A stretch of 64,000 nt of DNA, from NCBI RefSeq assembly GCF_000612665.1, contig NZ_HG942048.1, positions 1 to 64,000 of the forward strand, given 5' to 3'. Positions 54,557 to 63,316 of the stretch are shown one piece after another. This DNA is from Neobacillus dielmonensis. Its GTDB lineage: Bacteria; Bacillota; Bacilli; Bacillales; Cytobacillaceae. The position numbers and the translations under genes are program-made. Each line of letters opens with the position of its first letter. Position 1 is the first letter of the stretch. The notes below the pieces were generated by a model. The model ran no database searches. It saw only the letters and a list, made by a program, of their open reading frames with translations, and had not been told where the DNA came from.

Positions 54557-56095
54557 GTGCACCAAGCAGCAAATAAAAGCAAATCTATTTTATTTTTTAT
54601 CCCATGGATGGTGATGGGGGGCGCAGATAAGTTTAACCTCGACTTGATGAGATTTCTTAAAAGTTCAGGGTACAAAATTTTCGTTTGTACCACCGAACCA
54701 TCAGGGAATGAGTGGCAAGACCGGTTTGAAACCTATACGGAAGCGATCTATCATTTTCCCAATCAACTACCTTTTGAGAAACGGCCAAAGTTTGTCCTTG
54801 AGTTAATGGAAAAAGAGCAAATTGATATCGTCTTTATTTCTAATAGTTACTTTGGCTATTATATCCTTCCGTGGCTCAAGGATAATAGCCCTAGGAAGTT
54901 TGTTGCTGTCGATTATATTCATATGGAAGAGTTATATTGGTGGGATGGCGGCTTTGCGAGGTTTTCGTCGACCGTTAGTGATTATTTGGACAAAACCTAT
55001 GTGACGTTTGGAAAATTAAAACAACGACTTATTGATCGATATCATATTAAACCTGACAAAGTAGAAGTGGCCTACATTTGCATTGATGGTGAAGATGAAT
55101 TTAATCCTCAGTTGATCCCTTTTGGGCAAATAAGGAACCAATTGCAAATCAATCACGATACGCCAGTCATCTTATTCCCATGCCGCCTCCACGTTCAAAA
55201 ACGGCCTTACCTCATGTTAGAAATCGCAAAAAGACTAAAACAAAGAGGTAACCATTTCGTCATATGGGTAGTAGGAGATGGACATGAACGGTATAAAATG
55301 GAGAAACTCGTAAATGAATATGGACTGACTCAACAAGTTCAATTTTTAGGCAGTACTAGAGATGTACGACCTTATTACAGAGATGCCAATATGACACTCC
55401 TATGTTCCATACTTGAAGCTATCACTTTTTCCAGCTATGAATCGATGGCAATGGAAACACCCGTTCTTTCTTCGGATATTGGAGGACAATCTGAATTAAT
55501 TACCCCCGAGACAGGTTTTATCCTTCCGACAACTATGGAAGAGACAGAAATATTTAATGAACAGTCCTATACATCGGAGGAAGCTGATTGTTTTGTTGAA
55601 GTCATTGAAACCTGCATAAGACAGCCTGAAATGTTGGAAGAAATGGGAAAAAATTGTCGGAAGCGTATTTTAAATACGTTTAAACAGGAAGAAATGTTTT
55701 ATAACTTAGTAAAAGAAATCGAAGAATTGCAGCAAAAACAATATATAGGGAATATTCAAAGTGATTTAACAGATGCCCTATACGTTCTTACACATGATTA
55801 CAATCATCAAAAATGGAATTTAGATCAGAAATTAGAACAAGTAAACCAATATAAGAATACTGAGTTTCTATCCAAAGCAGCTAGAAGATCAGCAGAGAAA
55901 TATTTAACCTTAATTAGAAAAGAATTGAATCGCCACAAACATATTTTCGACGACACCTTCCATGCCCACTCTGTACGAAGCGGTGAAGCTAAAGTTTCGG
56001 AACAGCTTTTAAAAACATATATAAAAATGGAAATAACAAAGCGAATGGATTGGAAAATTGGTCATTATTTAAAAAAATTGAGTCAATTAAACTAA
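54557..56095 (+). CDS. Glycosyltransferase family 4 with helical C-terminal extension
   Basis: A 512-residue GT-B enzyme. Starts GTG54557 behind GGGGGG; the frame opens further up at 54452 with no ribosome site. N-terminal loop PWMVMGGADKFNLDL is the GT4 glycine motif; PVILFPCRLHVQKRPYLMLEIA and WVVGDGHERYKME form the donor domain; EAITFSSYESMAMETPVLSSDIGG carries the E-x7-E signature. About 110 further residues are charged and helical (KEIEELQQKQY and onward), longer than usual. Starts a three-gene plus-strand operon. Confidence 0.86.
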   Translation: MHQAANKSKSILFFIPWMVMGGADKFNLDLMRFLKSSGYKIFVCTTEPSGNEWQDRFETYTEAIYHFPNQLPFEKRPKFVLELMEKEQIDIVFISNSYFGYYILPWLKDNSPRKFVAVDYIHMEELYWWDGGFARFSSTVSDYLDKTYVTFGKLKQRLIDRYHIKPDKVEVAYICIDGEDEFNPQLIPFGQIRNQLQINHDTPVILFPCRLHVQKRPYLMLEIAKRLKQRGNHFVIWVVGDGHERYKMEKLVNEYGLTQQVQFLGSTRDVRPYYRDANMTLLCSILEAITFSSYESMAMETPVLSSDIGGQSELITPETGFILPTTMEETEIFNEQSYTSEEADCFVEVIETCIRQPEMLEEMGKNCRKRILNTFKQEEMFYNLVKEIEELQQKQYIGNIQSDLTDALYVLTHDYNHQKWNLDQKLEQVNQYKNTEFLSKAARRSAEKYLTLIRKELNRHKHIFDDTFHAHSVRSGEAKVSEQLLKTYIKMEITKRMDWKIGHYLKKLSQLN

Positions 56096-56141
56096 TACTA
56101 TAGGTTCTAAAAACACGCCATCCATCTAAAGGAGACATGAC

Positions 56142-57158
56142 ATGATTTTATGCACTATTGCGACCCAAAACCATCTAGCACGTGCTCTTGTATTAGCAGA
56201 ATCCATAAAAAAATATATGCCCCAATTAAAAGTCGTTCTCTGCCTGTTAGAAAAGTCTCTTCCTAAAGAATTTAGTAACATTTCATTTTTTGACCGTGTT
56301 ATTCTGGCGAAGGATTTGTTCGAACATAGTTTTGAAACAAAAATATTTAAATACAATGCTTTTCAATTAGCCAATTCTTTAAAGGCAAAACTGCTTTTGT
56401 ATTCGCTAAAGGCCTTTCAACAGGAAGAATATTTCGTTTACCTTGATTCCGATATTGAAATGAAAATGTCAATCGAAGAGATCATTCATTGGTTTAAAGG
56501 ACATGACATCCTTCTTACTCCACATCTTCTTAAACAACCGCAAAATGAGGAGTTAGAAATTCATGTTCAGCAAACCGGGATCTTTAACAGCGGTTTTGTT
56601 GCAGTCAAAAGAAGCGAAAATACAACGTCATTCCTAAATTGGTGGGATGAAAGATTAGAGGAATTCTGTTATTTAGATTTAAAAAAAGGAATATTTTACG
56701 ATCAGAAATGGTTAAACTTAGCCCCCTGCTTTTACGATGTCTTTACCATTAGAAACCCGGGTTACAATATAGGAATTTGGAATATGGCTGATCGAGAGGT
56801 TGTCGAGATCGGCCAAAACTTGTTTGTATATAAAAATGAGCCAGTCCGGTTCATTCATTATTCGGGCTTATTAGGCAACGAATCTCAAACACTATCCCAG
56901 CGACTTAAGTCAACGATTGAAAACTACAATAATAAACTGGAAAGCTATAACCTTAATCAGCTAAAACAAATGGATTGGTCTTATAATTACTTTCACGATG
57001 GCACCAAAATTTCCGAAGACACGCGTAAAAACTATAGACAATTTTACGATTTTCTCAAAATCAAGCTTCATAATCCTTTTCAATATTCCAATCAATTCTT
57101 TAATCTAAAGAATATTAAGCAGTTCATTTCCGGTAAAGGAGCAGGCCTTAAATCATGA
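56142..57158 (+). CDS. Glycosyltransferase, GT8-like
   Basis: A 338-residue soluble GT-A enzyme: ILCTIATQNHLARALVLAESI, YFVYLDSDIEMKMS with the DxD motif near 105, FNSGFVAVKRSENT, and VRFIHYSGLLG late, where His helps bind metal. The pattern is that of GT8-type or nucleotide-diphospho-sugar transferases. GGAG lies seven bases before ATG56142. Its stop overlaps the next start (ATGA). Sugar not known. Confidence 0.8.
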   Translation: MILCTIATQNHLARALVLAESIKKYMPQLKVVLCLLEKSLPKEFSNISFFDRVILAKDLFEHSFETKIFKYNAFQLANSLKAKLLLYSLKAFQQEEYFVYLDSDIEMKMSIEEIIHWFKGHDILLTPHLLKQPQNEELEIHVQQTGIFNSGFVAVKRSENTTSFLNWWDERLEEFCYLDLKKGIFYDQKWLNLAPCFYDVFTIRNPGYNIGIWNMADREVVEIGQNLFVYKNEPVRFIHYSGLLGNESQTLSQRLKSTIENYNNKLESYNLNQLKQMDWSYNYFHDGTKISEDTRKNYRQFYDFLKIKLHNPFQYSNQFFNLKNIKQFISGKGAGLKS

Positions 57159-57877
57159 TATCCGTTATAGCATGTACAAACAGGCCTAGATTTGTTTTGA
57201 ATATAATAAAAAACTTTAGGAGGCAATCCATTAAGGACAAAGAGCTAATCATTATATTAAATACACTAGAGATTGCCGCTTTATCGGTTGAACAGCTAGT
57301 AGGTAAATATAAAATCAAATATAAGATATATCAATTTCCTGACCATATTTCCTTAGGAGAATGTTTAAATTTCGGCATTGAAACCGCATCGTTTGATATT
57401 GTTGCTAAATGGGACGACGATGACTATTATGGTCCCCATTATCTAAAAGAAGCTTACAATGCGTTGACATCACAGAATGCCGATATTGTCGGGAAAAGTA
57501 CTTTTTATATTTGTTTTGAGAAAACAAGTGAACTTCGCCTATATAACCCCAACTCCGAAAATCAATGGATTATTAATCCTGGAAAAGAATTGTATAAAAA
57601 AAGGTATTTTTTTAGTGGTGCGACGTTGGTTTTTCATAAGAAAGTTTATAGCACCGTTCCCTTTCCACCTGTTAATCAAGGAGAAGATTATTTATTTCAG
57701 CAGCAATGCTTTTTGCATCAATTTAAAATGTTATCTCTTTCAAACCGATATTATGTTTACGTTAGATATGGATCACCCTACCATCATTCTTCAGATAGTA
57801 AAGAATCCATATTACGGAAACGAAGTAAATTTGTCAGTCCGGCCAACCCAATGGAATTGAACAGATTTGTTAATTAG
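57155..57877 (+). CDS. Glycosyltransferase family 2
   Basis: A 240-residue GT-A enzyme: ISVIACTNRPRFVLNIIKNFRRQ, HISLGECLNFGIETA, AKWDDDDYYGPHYL with the DxD metal motif near residue 90, and GEDYLFQQQCF as the catalytic ED segment. Overlaps the preceding gene by four bases. The third transferase in the operon, so the three may act in series on one glycan. Confidence 0.84.
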   Translation: MISVIACTNRPRFVLNIIKNFRRQSIKDKELIIILNTLEIAALSVEQLVGKYKIKYKIYQFPDHISLGECLNFGIETASFDIVAKWDDDDYYGPHYLKEAYNALTSQNADIVGKSTFYICFEKTSELRLYNPNSENQWIINPGKELYKKRYFFSGATLVFHKKVYSTVPFPPVNQGEDYLFQQQCFLHQFKMLSLSNRYYVYVRYGSPYHHSSDSKESILRKRSKFVSPANPMELNRFVN

Positions 57878-57895
57878 GCAATTGACTTTATTAAA

Positions 57896-57955
57896 AGCTC
57901 TGTAAATTTGGCTGTTGATTTTCGCTCCAATCAACAGAGTTCAAAAAATTAACAG
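57896..57955. repeat. Remnant of a short GCTCTGTTAA...TGTTGATT inverted-repeat element
   Basis: AGCTCTGTAAATTT, then CTGTTGATT (57912-57920) with its exact complement AATCAACAG (57929-57937), 8-base spacer, and GAGTTC...TTAACAG. Related to 27495-27575. Looks like a MITE whose middle is lost. Confidence 0.5.
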
Positions 57956-57977
57956 TATTGTTTAACAAAGTCTTATG

Positions 57978-58014
57978 AAAAAAGATGAGGGAGCTGAAGC
58001 CCCCTCATCTTTTT
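57978..58014. terminator. Bidirectional terminator between GT operon and small coat-like gene
   Basis: AAAAGATGAGGG / CCCCTCATCTTTT stem, eight-to-ten-base loop (57978-58014). Confidence 0.9.
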
Positions 58015-58273
58015 AACCTAGCAAATCGATTGTAAAACTCTCAACATCTTTGCAACGGGTCACCGTAATTCTTGTTGGAACAAAAGGAGTTGTTATACCT
58101 GTTTCAATAATTTTAATGCAACAGTCCTTCGTTACATCATCAAGTTCCCCTTCAATAATATCACCGGATTTTGTTCGGATACTGATCTCTTCATGTATGA
58201 ATTTTTTCAGAATCCGGCATAAGCAATCTTTCTTGCAATCACAACAATCATGATGATCCTTTTTCACGCCCAT
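58013..58273 (-). CDS. Small cysteine-rich protein with Sm-like segment
   Basis: An 86-residue protein. The N-terminus is His/Cys-rich (DHHDCCDCKKDCLCRIL). The rest reads EISIRTKSGDIIEGELDDVTKDCCIKIIE, a beta pattern like the Sm/LSm or YlxR-type small barrel, plus PTRITVTRC. AGGAGGG precedes ATG58273. The Cys clusters suggest metal binding or cross-linking in the coat, as in CotY/CotZ-type proteins; I do not recognise the family. It lies between glycan genes and an ATP-grasp gene. Confidence 0.7.
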   Translation of the reverse strand: MGVKKDHHDCCDCKKDCLCRILKKFIHEEISIRTKSGDIIEGELDDVTKDCCIKIIETGITTPFVPTRITVTRCKDVESFTIDLLG

Positions 58274-58425
58274 ATACTCTTTTTCCCTCCTAAAGTTTGT
58301 CTTCTTTCATACTCTATTCATATGGAGCCAAGCTGTAAGGGCAATTTACCTTTTAATTCACATTTTTAAATACATTGGAAACAAATTTATTCAAACTGTA
58401 AAGTTTACTGCACCTTAAAGGCACT

Positions 58426-59751
58426 CTAATCTCTTAAACTATCAGAGTGGAATCCCGCCAACGCCTTTGCATACAACAGTGGCATGCCTACTGTTTTCTC
58501 ATACAATTCCTCGTCAATTTCCTCTATGAAGTTATGTTCATGAAATTTATTTGCCTCGAGTACCCATATTCTCTGTTGGTCATCTATTATCACATCAAGA
58601 CCTAAATCTCCATATACTCCAAACGCAGCCTCTATTTGCATACAAACTTTTTTGCAAACTTCGATTAACTCATCTTGTTTTTTAGCTGCCTCGTCTGGTT
58701 TAAAATGAAAAAAGGTTTGTAGGGCTTCCAATCCGCTTACATGGGTTGGAGCATCATTAGTGATGATGCAATCTGGTTGGCTAAAACGTCCTAAAATGCC
58801 GGTGCAATTCCATTCACTTCTTTCATTTTTTTGCATAATGACTCGAAAATCGACTCTTTTCCGCCCATACGAGGCATGGGCGGCTTCTTGGATTAAATAT
58901 TTTTTGGAAGGTAACATATGTCTACAAAATTTGTTTAGACCACCTTCCTTTGCTACCTGCATTTGTCCGTTTTCAAAACTGATTTCATACGTGTCTTCCT
59001 TTTTTTCGATCATATAAATTCCCTTTCCCAATGATCCATTTTGAGGCTTTAAATATACCTTTGGAATTAGGTTAAGGATTTCTTTAAAGAGGGCTGGATT
59101 TTTGTATTGATAGGTGGGCAAAACATACGGTTTCGTTTGGTCTGAAACTAACATGGCACAATGAAATTCCCATTTATCAAACATGTATGAATTGAAAATC
59201 TTGCCGTCGAAAGCTTTTGATACTGTTTTTCTCAAGTTTTTTGGGGGCTTTTTTCGAAGATAGATTGCATCTGGAAACGGGAAGGTGCCCTCATTCCAGT
59301 GTGACTCAAAGTCATTGCTTGGATTGTAATAAAGTCCTTTGACAGTTTTTGTGTCCCAATCGAAATCTTCCCAATAACATAAATACACCAATCCATTGAC
59401 TTTTTGATACTGTTTAAAATACGGTGCTAATCGCTTCAGTCTCTTTTCCGTAAATTTATGGCCCGTTAATACCATTCCAATCACAGGTCCGAATTGGATT
59501 TCCTGTCCATTTACCACCAGCTCATACGATAAATCAGGAAGATCAAAAGGCAATTCTAATTGTGAGCTTAATCCAATTGACAGTTCGCCAATAAGGTCCG
59601 TTTGCTTCACCATCATCTGCTTTTGCCATTTACCGATATGGACTACATAATTGACACTTTCATTTAATTGATGCTCCATCATTTTTGCTCTGGAAAAAAA
59701 TATATGATCGGGCGCCCCTTCTTCCATCCATTGAATCTTCAAAAGAACCAC
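58426..59751 (-). CDS. YheC/YheD-family ATP-grasp spore coat-associated protein
   Basis: A 441-residue protein. GTG59751 is preferred (AAGAGG four bases upstream); the frame extends to 59781. N-terminal YheC/D region with GPVIGMVLTGHKFTEKRLKRLAPYFKQYQKVNGLVYLC and GTFPFPDAIYLRK. ATP-grasp half: KVYLKPQNGSLGKGIYMI, KKYLIQEAA, DLGLDVIIDDQQRIWVLEANKF. Closely follows the 44399-45733 gene in architecture; probably paralogues. Isolated on the minus strand at the end of the glycan cluster. Confidence 0.85.
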   Translation of the reverse strand: MVLLKIQWMEEGAPDHIFFSRAKMMEHQLNESVNYVVHIGKWQKQMMVKQTDLIGELSIGLSSQLELPFDLPDLSYELVVNGQEIQFGPVIGMVLTGHKFTEKRLKRLAPYFKQYQKVNGLVYLCYWEDFDWDTKTVKGLYYNPSNDFESHWNEGTFPFPDAIYLRKKPPKNLRKTVSKAFDGKIFNSYMFDKWEFHCAMLVSDQTKPYVLPTYQYKNPALFKEILNLIPKVYLKPQNGSLGKGIYMIEKKEDTYEISFENGQMQVAKEGGLNKFCRHMLPSKKYLIQEAAHASYGRKRVDFRVIMQKNERSEWNCTGILGRFSQPDCIITNDAPTHVSGLEALQTFFHFKPDEAAKKQDELIEVCKKVCMQIEAAFGVYGDLGLDVIIDDQQRIWVLEANKFHEHNFIEEIDEELYEKTVGMPLLYAKALAGFHSDSLRD

Positions 59752-59864
59752 ACATCCTCTTATCTGTTCTATAGACTCCATATAAGACAGTTTATTCGCC
59801 AGTTTCTTTAATCGTGGGGGCTATTTGGTAAATAGGAAGGACAGCGTTTTTTGATTTGAAGTAG

Positions 59865-59899
59865 AAAGGCTGCCTTTTTGAACTAACAGGCAGCCTTTT
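59865..59899. terminator. Bidirectional terminator
   Basis: AAAGGCTGCCT / AGGCAGCCTTT stem, 12-base loop (59865-59898). It lies between the ATP-grasp gene's upstream end and the gamma-type SASP gene, so it most likely ends the minus-strand SASP transcript. Confidence 0.8.
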
Positions 59900-59928
59900 G
59901 GTATATCGTCCTTAGATCAATTTTATCA

Positions 59929-60072
59929 TTAAGGTTCTATTTTTCTTGTGACATTATTATCCGTTGAGGCAAATTCCGTTCCATATTTTCCTGAAGAGCC
60001 TGCTTGGTGCCTGGATGCCTCAGCTTGATTATCCTCGATCGAGCGGGAGTTTTGCTTTTTATTCTTTGCCAT
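59929..60072 (-). CDS. Gamma-type small acid-soluble spore protein (SspE-like), short form
   Basis: A 47-residue protein too short for default ORF calling. MAKNKKQNSRSIEDNQAEASRH, then GSSGKYGTEFASTDNN: the YGTEFAS motif is the hallmark repeat of gamma-type SASP. Ordinary SspE has two or more copies; here only one. GAGGAGGTG lies ten bases before the ATG at 60072. A storage protein of the spore core if the family is right. Confidence 0.82.
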   Translation of the reverse strand: MAKNKKQNSRSIEDNQAEASRHQAGSSGKYGTEFASTDNNVTRKIEP

Positions 60073-60129
60073 CCGTTTATTCACCTCCTCAGGTTAATAT
60101 AACCAAAAGGTAATGGGATATGAAAAAAT

Positions 60130-60158
60130 AAAAACGCCAATGGCAATCGGCCATTGGC
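60130..60158 (-). terminator. Terminator after MltG-like gene
   Basis: Minus strand: GCCAATGGC / GCCATTGGC stem (60136-60158) with a five-base loop, followed by GTTTTTATTTTTT. Confidence 0.85.
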
Positions 60159-60170
60159 TGGAATTCTTTA

Positions 60171-60650
60171 TTAATTACCGTAAATTGTTGAAATGATTTG
60201 GTCGTAGCTCATGCTGCTATCGACAGTGTAGGTTCCTGTCCGCAAATTGTTAACTAAACCTCTTTGCTCGATATCTGATGCAAACTGAAACGCATCGTCA
60301 ATCAGTTTTCCATCTCTTAGGATCCGTCCGACATCAATGCTCCCCATTCCATCCGTTACATTGACAACGACTTGTGTCGGAGGTTGAGCGGGAGTTTCGG
60401 CGGGAGCGGCAGGTTGCTCCTGCTGTGTTTGTTGTGCATCTGCATTCGCGTTATTTTGCACCTTCGGTTGGACTGTGTAACCAGCAGCTGTCAATTTGTT
60501 CACCATTTCCTCTTCAGAAAGCGCAACTTTTTGTGTGGTTTTAGAAGAAGCTTTCGAGACTTCACTATCTCCATTCAAGTAAACAATCCCAAGAATACCT
60601 GTAGCAATAAATATCCCTGCAGCAAAACTGCTTATTGTACTAATTTTCAT
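60171..60650 (-). CDS. Membrane-anchored MltG/YceG N-domain-like protein
   Basis: A 159-residue protein from ATG60650 (MKISTISSF), AAGGAGA upstream. Signal anchor at 8-26, then a Gln/Pro/Ala-rich linker (about 70-95) and a C-terminal region VVVNVTDGMGSIDVGRILRDGKLIDDAFQFASDIEQRGL...GTYTV, which matches the LysM-like module found in MltG endolytic transglycosylases. The catalytic YceG domain is absent, so it is not an active transglycosylase. It overlaps the upstream gene by 11 bases. Role unknown. Confidence 0.78.
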   Translation of the reverse strand: MKISTISSFAAGIFIATGILGIVYLNGDSEVSKASSKTTQKVALSEEEMVNKLTAAGYTVQPKVQNNANADAQQTQQEQPAAPAETPAQPPTQVVVNVTDGMGSIDVGRILRDGKLIDDAFQFASDIEQRGLVNNLRTGTYTVDSSMSYDQIISTIYGN

Positions 60651-61020
60651 TGACAGCTTGTCTCCTTTCTTCCCTTTCCGATAGATAAGGAGCAAGCAAA
60701 TAACTGATTTCACTCTCAGGCACTTGTTTCATCTCGGCAATACTTTTAATAGAATAGTTTCGTTTATATAAGTCTAGGATTTCGCGTTTCAAGGTTCTTT
60801 CATCGGCAGAAAGTTGAAGGCCCGCTTCTGTACTCACTACTTCGAGGTCGAGTTCTAGATTTCGAATCGACTCTCTAATCTCATTTACATCTTTCATAAC
60901 CGCCACATGGATTAAATCGATCTGTTTGTTTTCTTTCACTGATGCTTTTTTGGTCATAAAAATGGAAACGATCAATAATATAGCAGATCCTCCAAACAAA
61001 ATAGCTAATGCTAATTCCAA
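60640..61020 (-). CDS. Membrane-anchored hypothetical protein with coiled coil
   Basis: A 126-residue protein, TTG61020 start behind AAGGAGG. One N-terminal span (about 3-23), a coiled-coil stretch (VNEIRESIRNLELDLEVVS) and a C-terminal helix-turn-helix-like region (DLYKRNYSIKSIAEMKQVPESEISYLL). Similar small proteins occur with MltG-like partners in bacilli. It is co-transcribed with the following gene (11-base overlap). Confidence 0.72.
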   Translation of the reverse strand: MELALAILFGGSAILLIVSIFMTKKASVKENKQIDLIHVAVMKDVNEIRESIRNLELDLEVVSTEAGLQLSADERTLKREILDLYKRNYSIKSIAEMKQVPESEISYLLAPYLSEREERRQAVNEN

Positions 61021-61223
61021 AATGTTATCCTCCTTCTTTAGGGAACTATCGCTACATTCCCCTATTATACATGGAAAGGGATAATTTTTCGATTATATTC
61101 GACTAATTCCAACAAAAGTCATAGTATTTTAACAAATTGAGCCAACATGAACCCATTTCTTACATAAATAGTCTTATCCTTGCTTAACCTATACATGATA
61201 TAAGACTGAAAGGAGATTTTTCT

Positions 61224-61490
61224 ATGGAAAGTACTCAAGCACCAATTCCGAACCCGCCGCGTGCGATTACGTCAAAAGACATTCTTTATTTAAAAGATGC
61301 CTTGTCCTGGGAGCTTTTGGCGTTCAAAAAGTTCCATTTCATGGCCCAGCAAGTCAGCAATGATGAAATTAAACAAGCTTTGGACAAAGCAGGTAAAATG
61401 CATCAGGACCATTATCAAAGAATCTTGACCCATCTGCAAGTCAACAACGATGAAGCCATGGCTAACCTGCCAAACACTCAGCTAAATTAA
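61224..61490 (+). CDS. CotF-like spore coat protein, N-part
   Basis: An 88-residue helical protein. ITSKDILYLKDALSWELLAFKKFHFMAQQVSNDEIKQAL is the first helical pair of the ferritin-like CotF fold, with a DHYQRI motif next. AAGGAG lies before ATG61224. It is 23 bases from a second CotF-like gene, as in the yraG-yraF pair near an adh gene in B. subtilis. Confidence 0.8.
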   Translation: MESTQAPIPNPPRAITSKDILYLKDALSWELLAFKKFHFMAQQVSNDEIKQALDKAGKMHQDHYQRILTHLQVNNDEAMANLPNTQLN

Positions 61491-61513
61491 TACTGAAAAG
61501 GAGGTTACTTCAA

Positions 61514-61858
61514 ATGCAAAATCAACAAAGTCAAAACGGCAATAAAATTGCTAATCCACAAACTGGACAGCTGCCTAAAGTTAAAACACCAGAAATGAAC
61601 GACCGTGATTTTATCAATGATGGGCTTAGCACTTGCAAATATCTGACCGACAGCTTGAATATAGCTGTCCGTGAAGCGAGCCATGAACAGCTATATTCGG
61701 ATCTGCTGCAAATTCTGACTGAAACACATCAAAGCTGCCGTGAAATGTACAACTTAATGTTTAAGAATGGCTGGTATAAGCTTGAAGCAGAAGAACAACA
61801 AAAACTTGATCAAGCTTTCCAGCAATTCAGCAACTATTCTTCGCAATTTCCTTACTAA
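61514..61858 (+). CDS. CotF-family spore coat protein
   Basis: A 114-residue protein. The N-terminus is Gln/Asn-rich; the core MNDRDFINDGLSTCKYLTDSLNIAVREASHEQLYSDLLQI and CREMYNLMFKNGWYKLEAEEQQKLDQAFQQF is the CotF/YraF pattern, with the NGWY motif. GGAGG precedes the ATG by ten bases. Likely under mother-cell control and placed on the spore surface. A weak hairpin follows (61883-61912). Confidence 0.87.
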   Translation: MQNQQSQNGNKIANPQTGQLPKVKTPEMNDRDFINDGLSTCKYLTDSLNIAVREASHEQLYSDLLQILTETHQSCREMYNLMFKNGWYKLEAEEQQKLDQAFQQFSNYSSQFPY

Positions 61859-61998
61859 AGGAACCTTCGTTTAGGAAAAGTGGAATCGCTCCTGCATCTT
61901 ATGGCAGGGGCTTCCCTTCCTTCATTATCCTATCCCTAATTTACCTGATTATTTTCTGAGATAATTTTACTGAATATTTAATATATTAAAAATATCTA

Positions 61999-62026
61999 TT
62001 GACATCGCTTCAATAAGTACGATAAC
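61999..62026 (+). promoter_or_regulatory. Possible promoter of the alcohol/aldehyde dehydrogenase operon
   Basis: TTGACA (61999-62004) is perfect, but the -10 (GATAAC at 16 bases) is poor. GATA-ACG-TATC around it is near-symmetric and could be an operator. Confidence 0.4.
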
Positions 62027-62090
62027 GTATCATCAAAGACTATATTAGTTTGGTACTCTATAAAAAACTAATCAAAACGGGGGAAATGGT

Positions 62091-63290
62091 ATGTATAAGG
62101 TGTTTTGCCGGACGTTTCAAGGTGTTATGAAGTTTACCTCTTCCTTTCTGCCTTGGCGTGAACCGGAGCTGCTTGTGGGAGAGAATAGTTTAAAGAAGCT
62201 GCCGGGCCTGATTAAAAGCCAAGGAATTGAAAGCGTTTTAGTCGTAACAGATAAGGGAATTAGCTCTATCGGCCTAATGGATGAATTTCTACAGGGGTTG
62301 AAAAATGAAGGCATAAGCTTTGTCATCTATGATGAAACCGTTCCAAACCCAACAATTGATAACATTGAGGATGCCCTTAAGGTCTATCACCAAAATAACA
62401 GTAACGGACTCGTGGCCTTTGGCGGGGGCTCCCCTATGGATTGTGCAAAGGGCGTGGCCGCGCGGGTTGCCCGCCCTAAAAAGTCAATTCCCCAAATGAA
62501 GGGTGTTCTAAAGATAATGAAAAAAGTCCCGCCGCTGTTTGCCATTCCAACAACAGCTGGAACCGGAAGCGAAGCGACACTGGCGGCGGTTGTTTCAAAT
62601 AGCGTAACACATGAAAAGTATGCCATAATGGACACAGCTCTTATCCCCCATTTTGCGGTACTGGATCCTGTCCTAACCGTAAATTTGCCAAAGCACATTA
62701 CCTCGACTACTGGGATGGATGCCTTAACACACGCAGTGGAAGCTTATATTGGCAGAAGCAACACAAAAGAAACGATCCAATACAGTAAAGAAGCGATTAC
62801 CTTGATTTTTGAAAACTTATATGAATGTTATTCAAATGGTTCAAATATAGCGGCTCGAGCGAATATGCAAAGAGCTGCCTATCTCGCAGGTATGGCATTT
62901 ACTCGCGCCTACGTTGGGTATGTACATGCTATTGCCCATACGCTAGGCGGATTTTACTCCGTCCCCCACGGGTTGGCGAACGCAGTGATTTTGCCTTATG
63001 TCCTGGAGTACTACGGGGAATCTGCGCATAAACCACTTGCAGAGCTGGCGGAATTAGTCGGTTTAGGGAAACCGGGAGATTCAGAGCAGCAAAAGGCAAC
63101 TGCCTTTATCACTGCGATTAAAGAGCTGAATAGTAAAATGGACATTCCAACCAAAATTAATGGAATCAAAGAGAGCGACTTACCGGTTATGGTTGAACGG
63201 GCATTAAGCGAAGCAAATCCGCTTTATCCTGTACCGAAAATACTGTTTAAGGATGACATCTTCCAGTTATATGAAACGATAAAAGCTTAA
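62091..63290 (+). CDS. Iron-containing alcohol dehydrogenase
   Basis: A 399-residue group III Fe-dependent ADH. GGGSPMDCAKGVA (NAD site) near residue 110, the IPTTAGTGSEAT motif near 150 and the metal-binding region: Asp in TGMDALTHAVEAYI, then His in HAIAHTLGGFYSVPHGLANAV. The N-terminal 15 residues look like an extra extension. AACGGGGGAAA upstream. Followed 27 bases later by an aldehyde dehydrogenase, so alcohol would go to aldehyde to acid. It is positioned after CotF-like genes as the yraF-adhB pair is. Confidence 0.88.
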   Translation: MYKVFCRTFQGVMKFTSSFLPWREPELLVGENSLKKLPGLIKSQGIESVLVVTDKGISSIGLMDEFLQGLKNEGISFVIYDETVPNPTIDNIEDALKVYHQNNSNGLVAFGGGSPMDCAKGVAARVARPKKSIPQMKGVLKIMKKVPPLFAIPTTAGTGSEATLAAVVSNSVTHEKYAIMDTALIPHFAVLDPVLTVNLPKHITSTTGMDALTHAVEAYIGRSNTKETIQYSKEAITLIFENLYECYSNGSNIAARANMQRAAYLAGMAFTRAYVGYVHAIAHTLGGFYSVPHGLANAVILPYVLEYYGESAHKPLAELAELVGLGKPGDSEQQKATAFITAIKELNSKMDIPTKINGIKESDLPVMVERALSEANPLYPVPKILFKDDIFQLYETIKA

Positions 63291-63316
63291 TCAGGTTTGA
63301 TTATGGAGGTTACAAG

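Noticed and set aside
61883-61912. CotF terminator
   Set aside because: GCTCCTGC/GCAGGGGC can pair, but no U-run follows, so I do not list it as a terminator.
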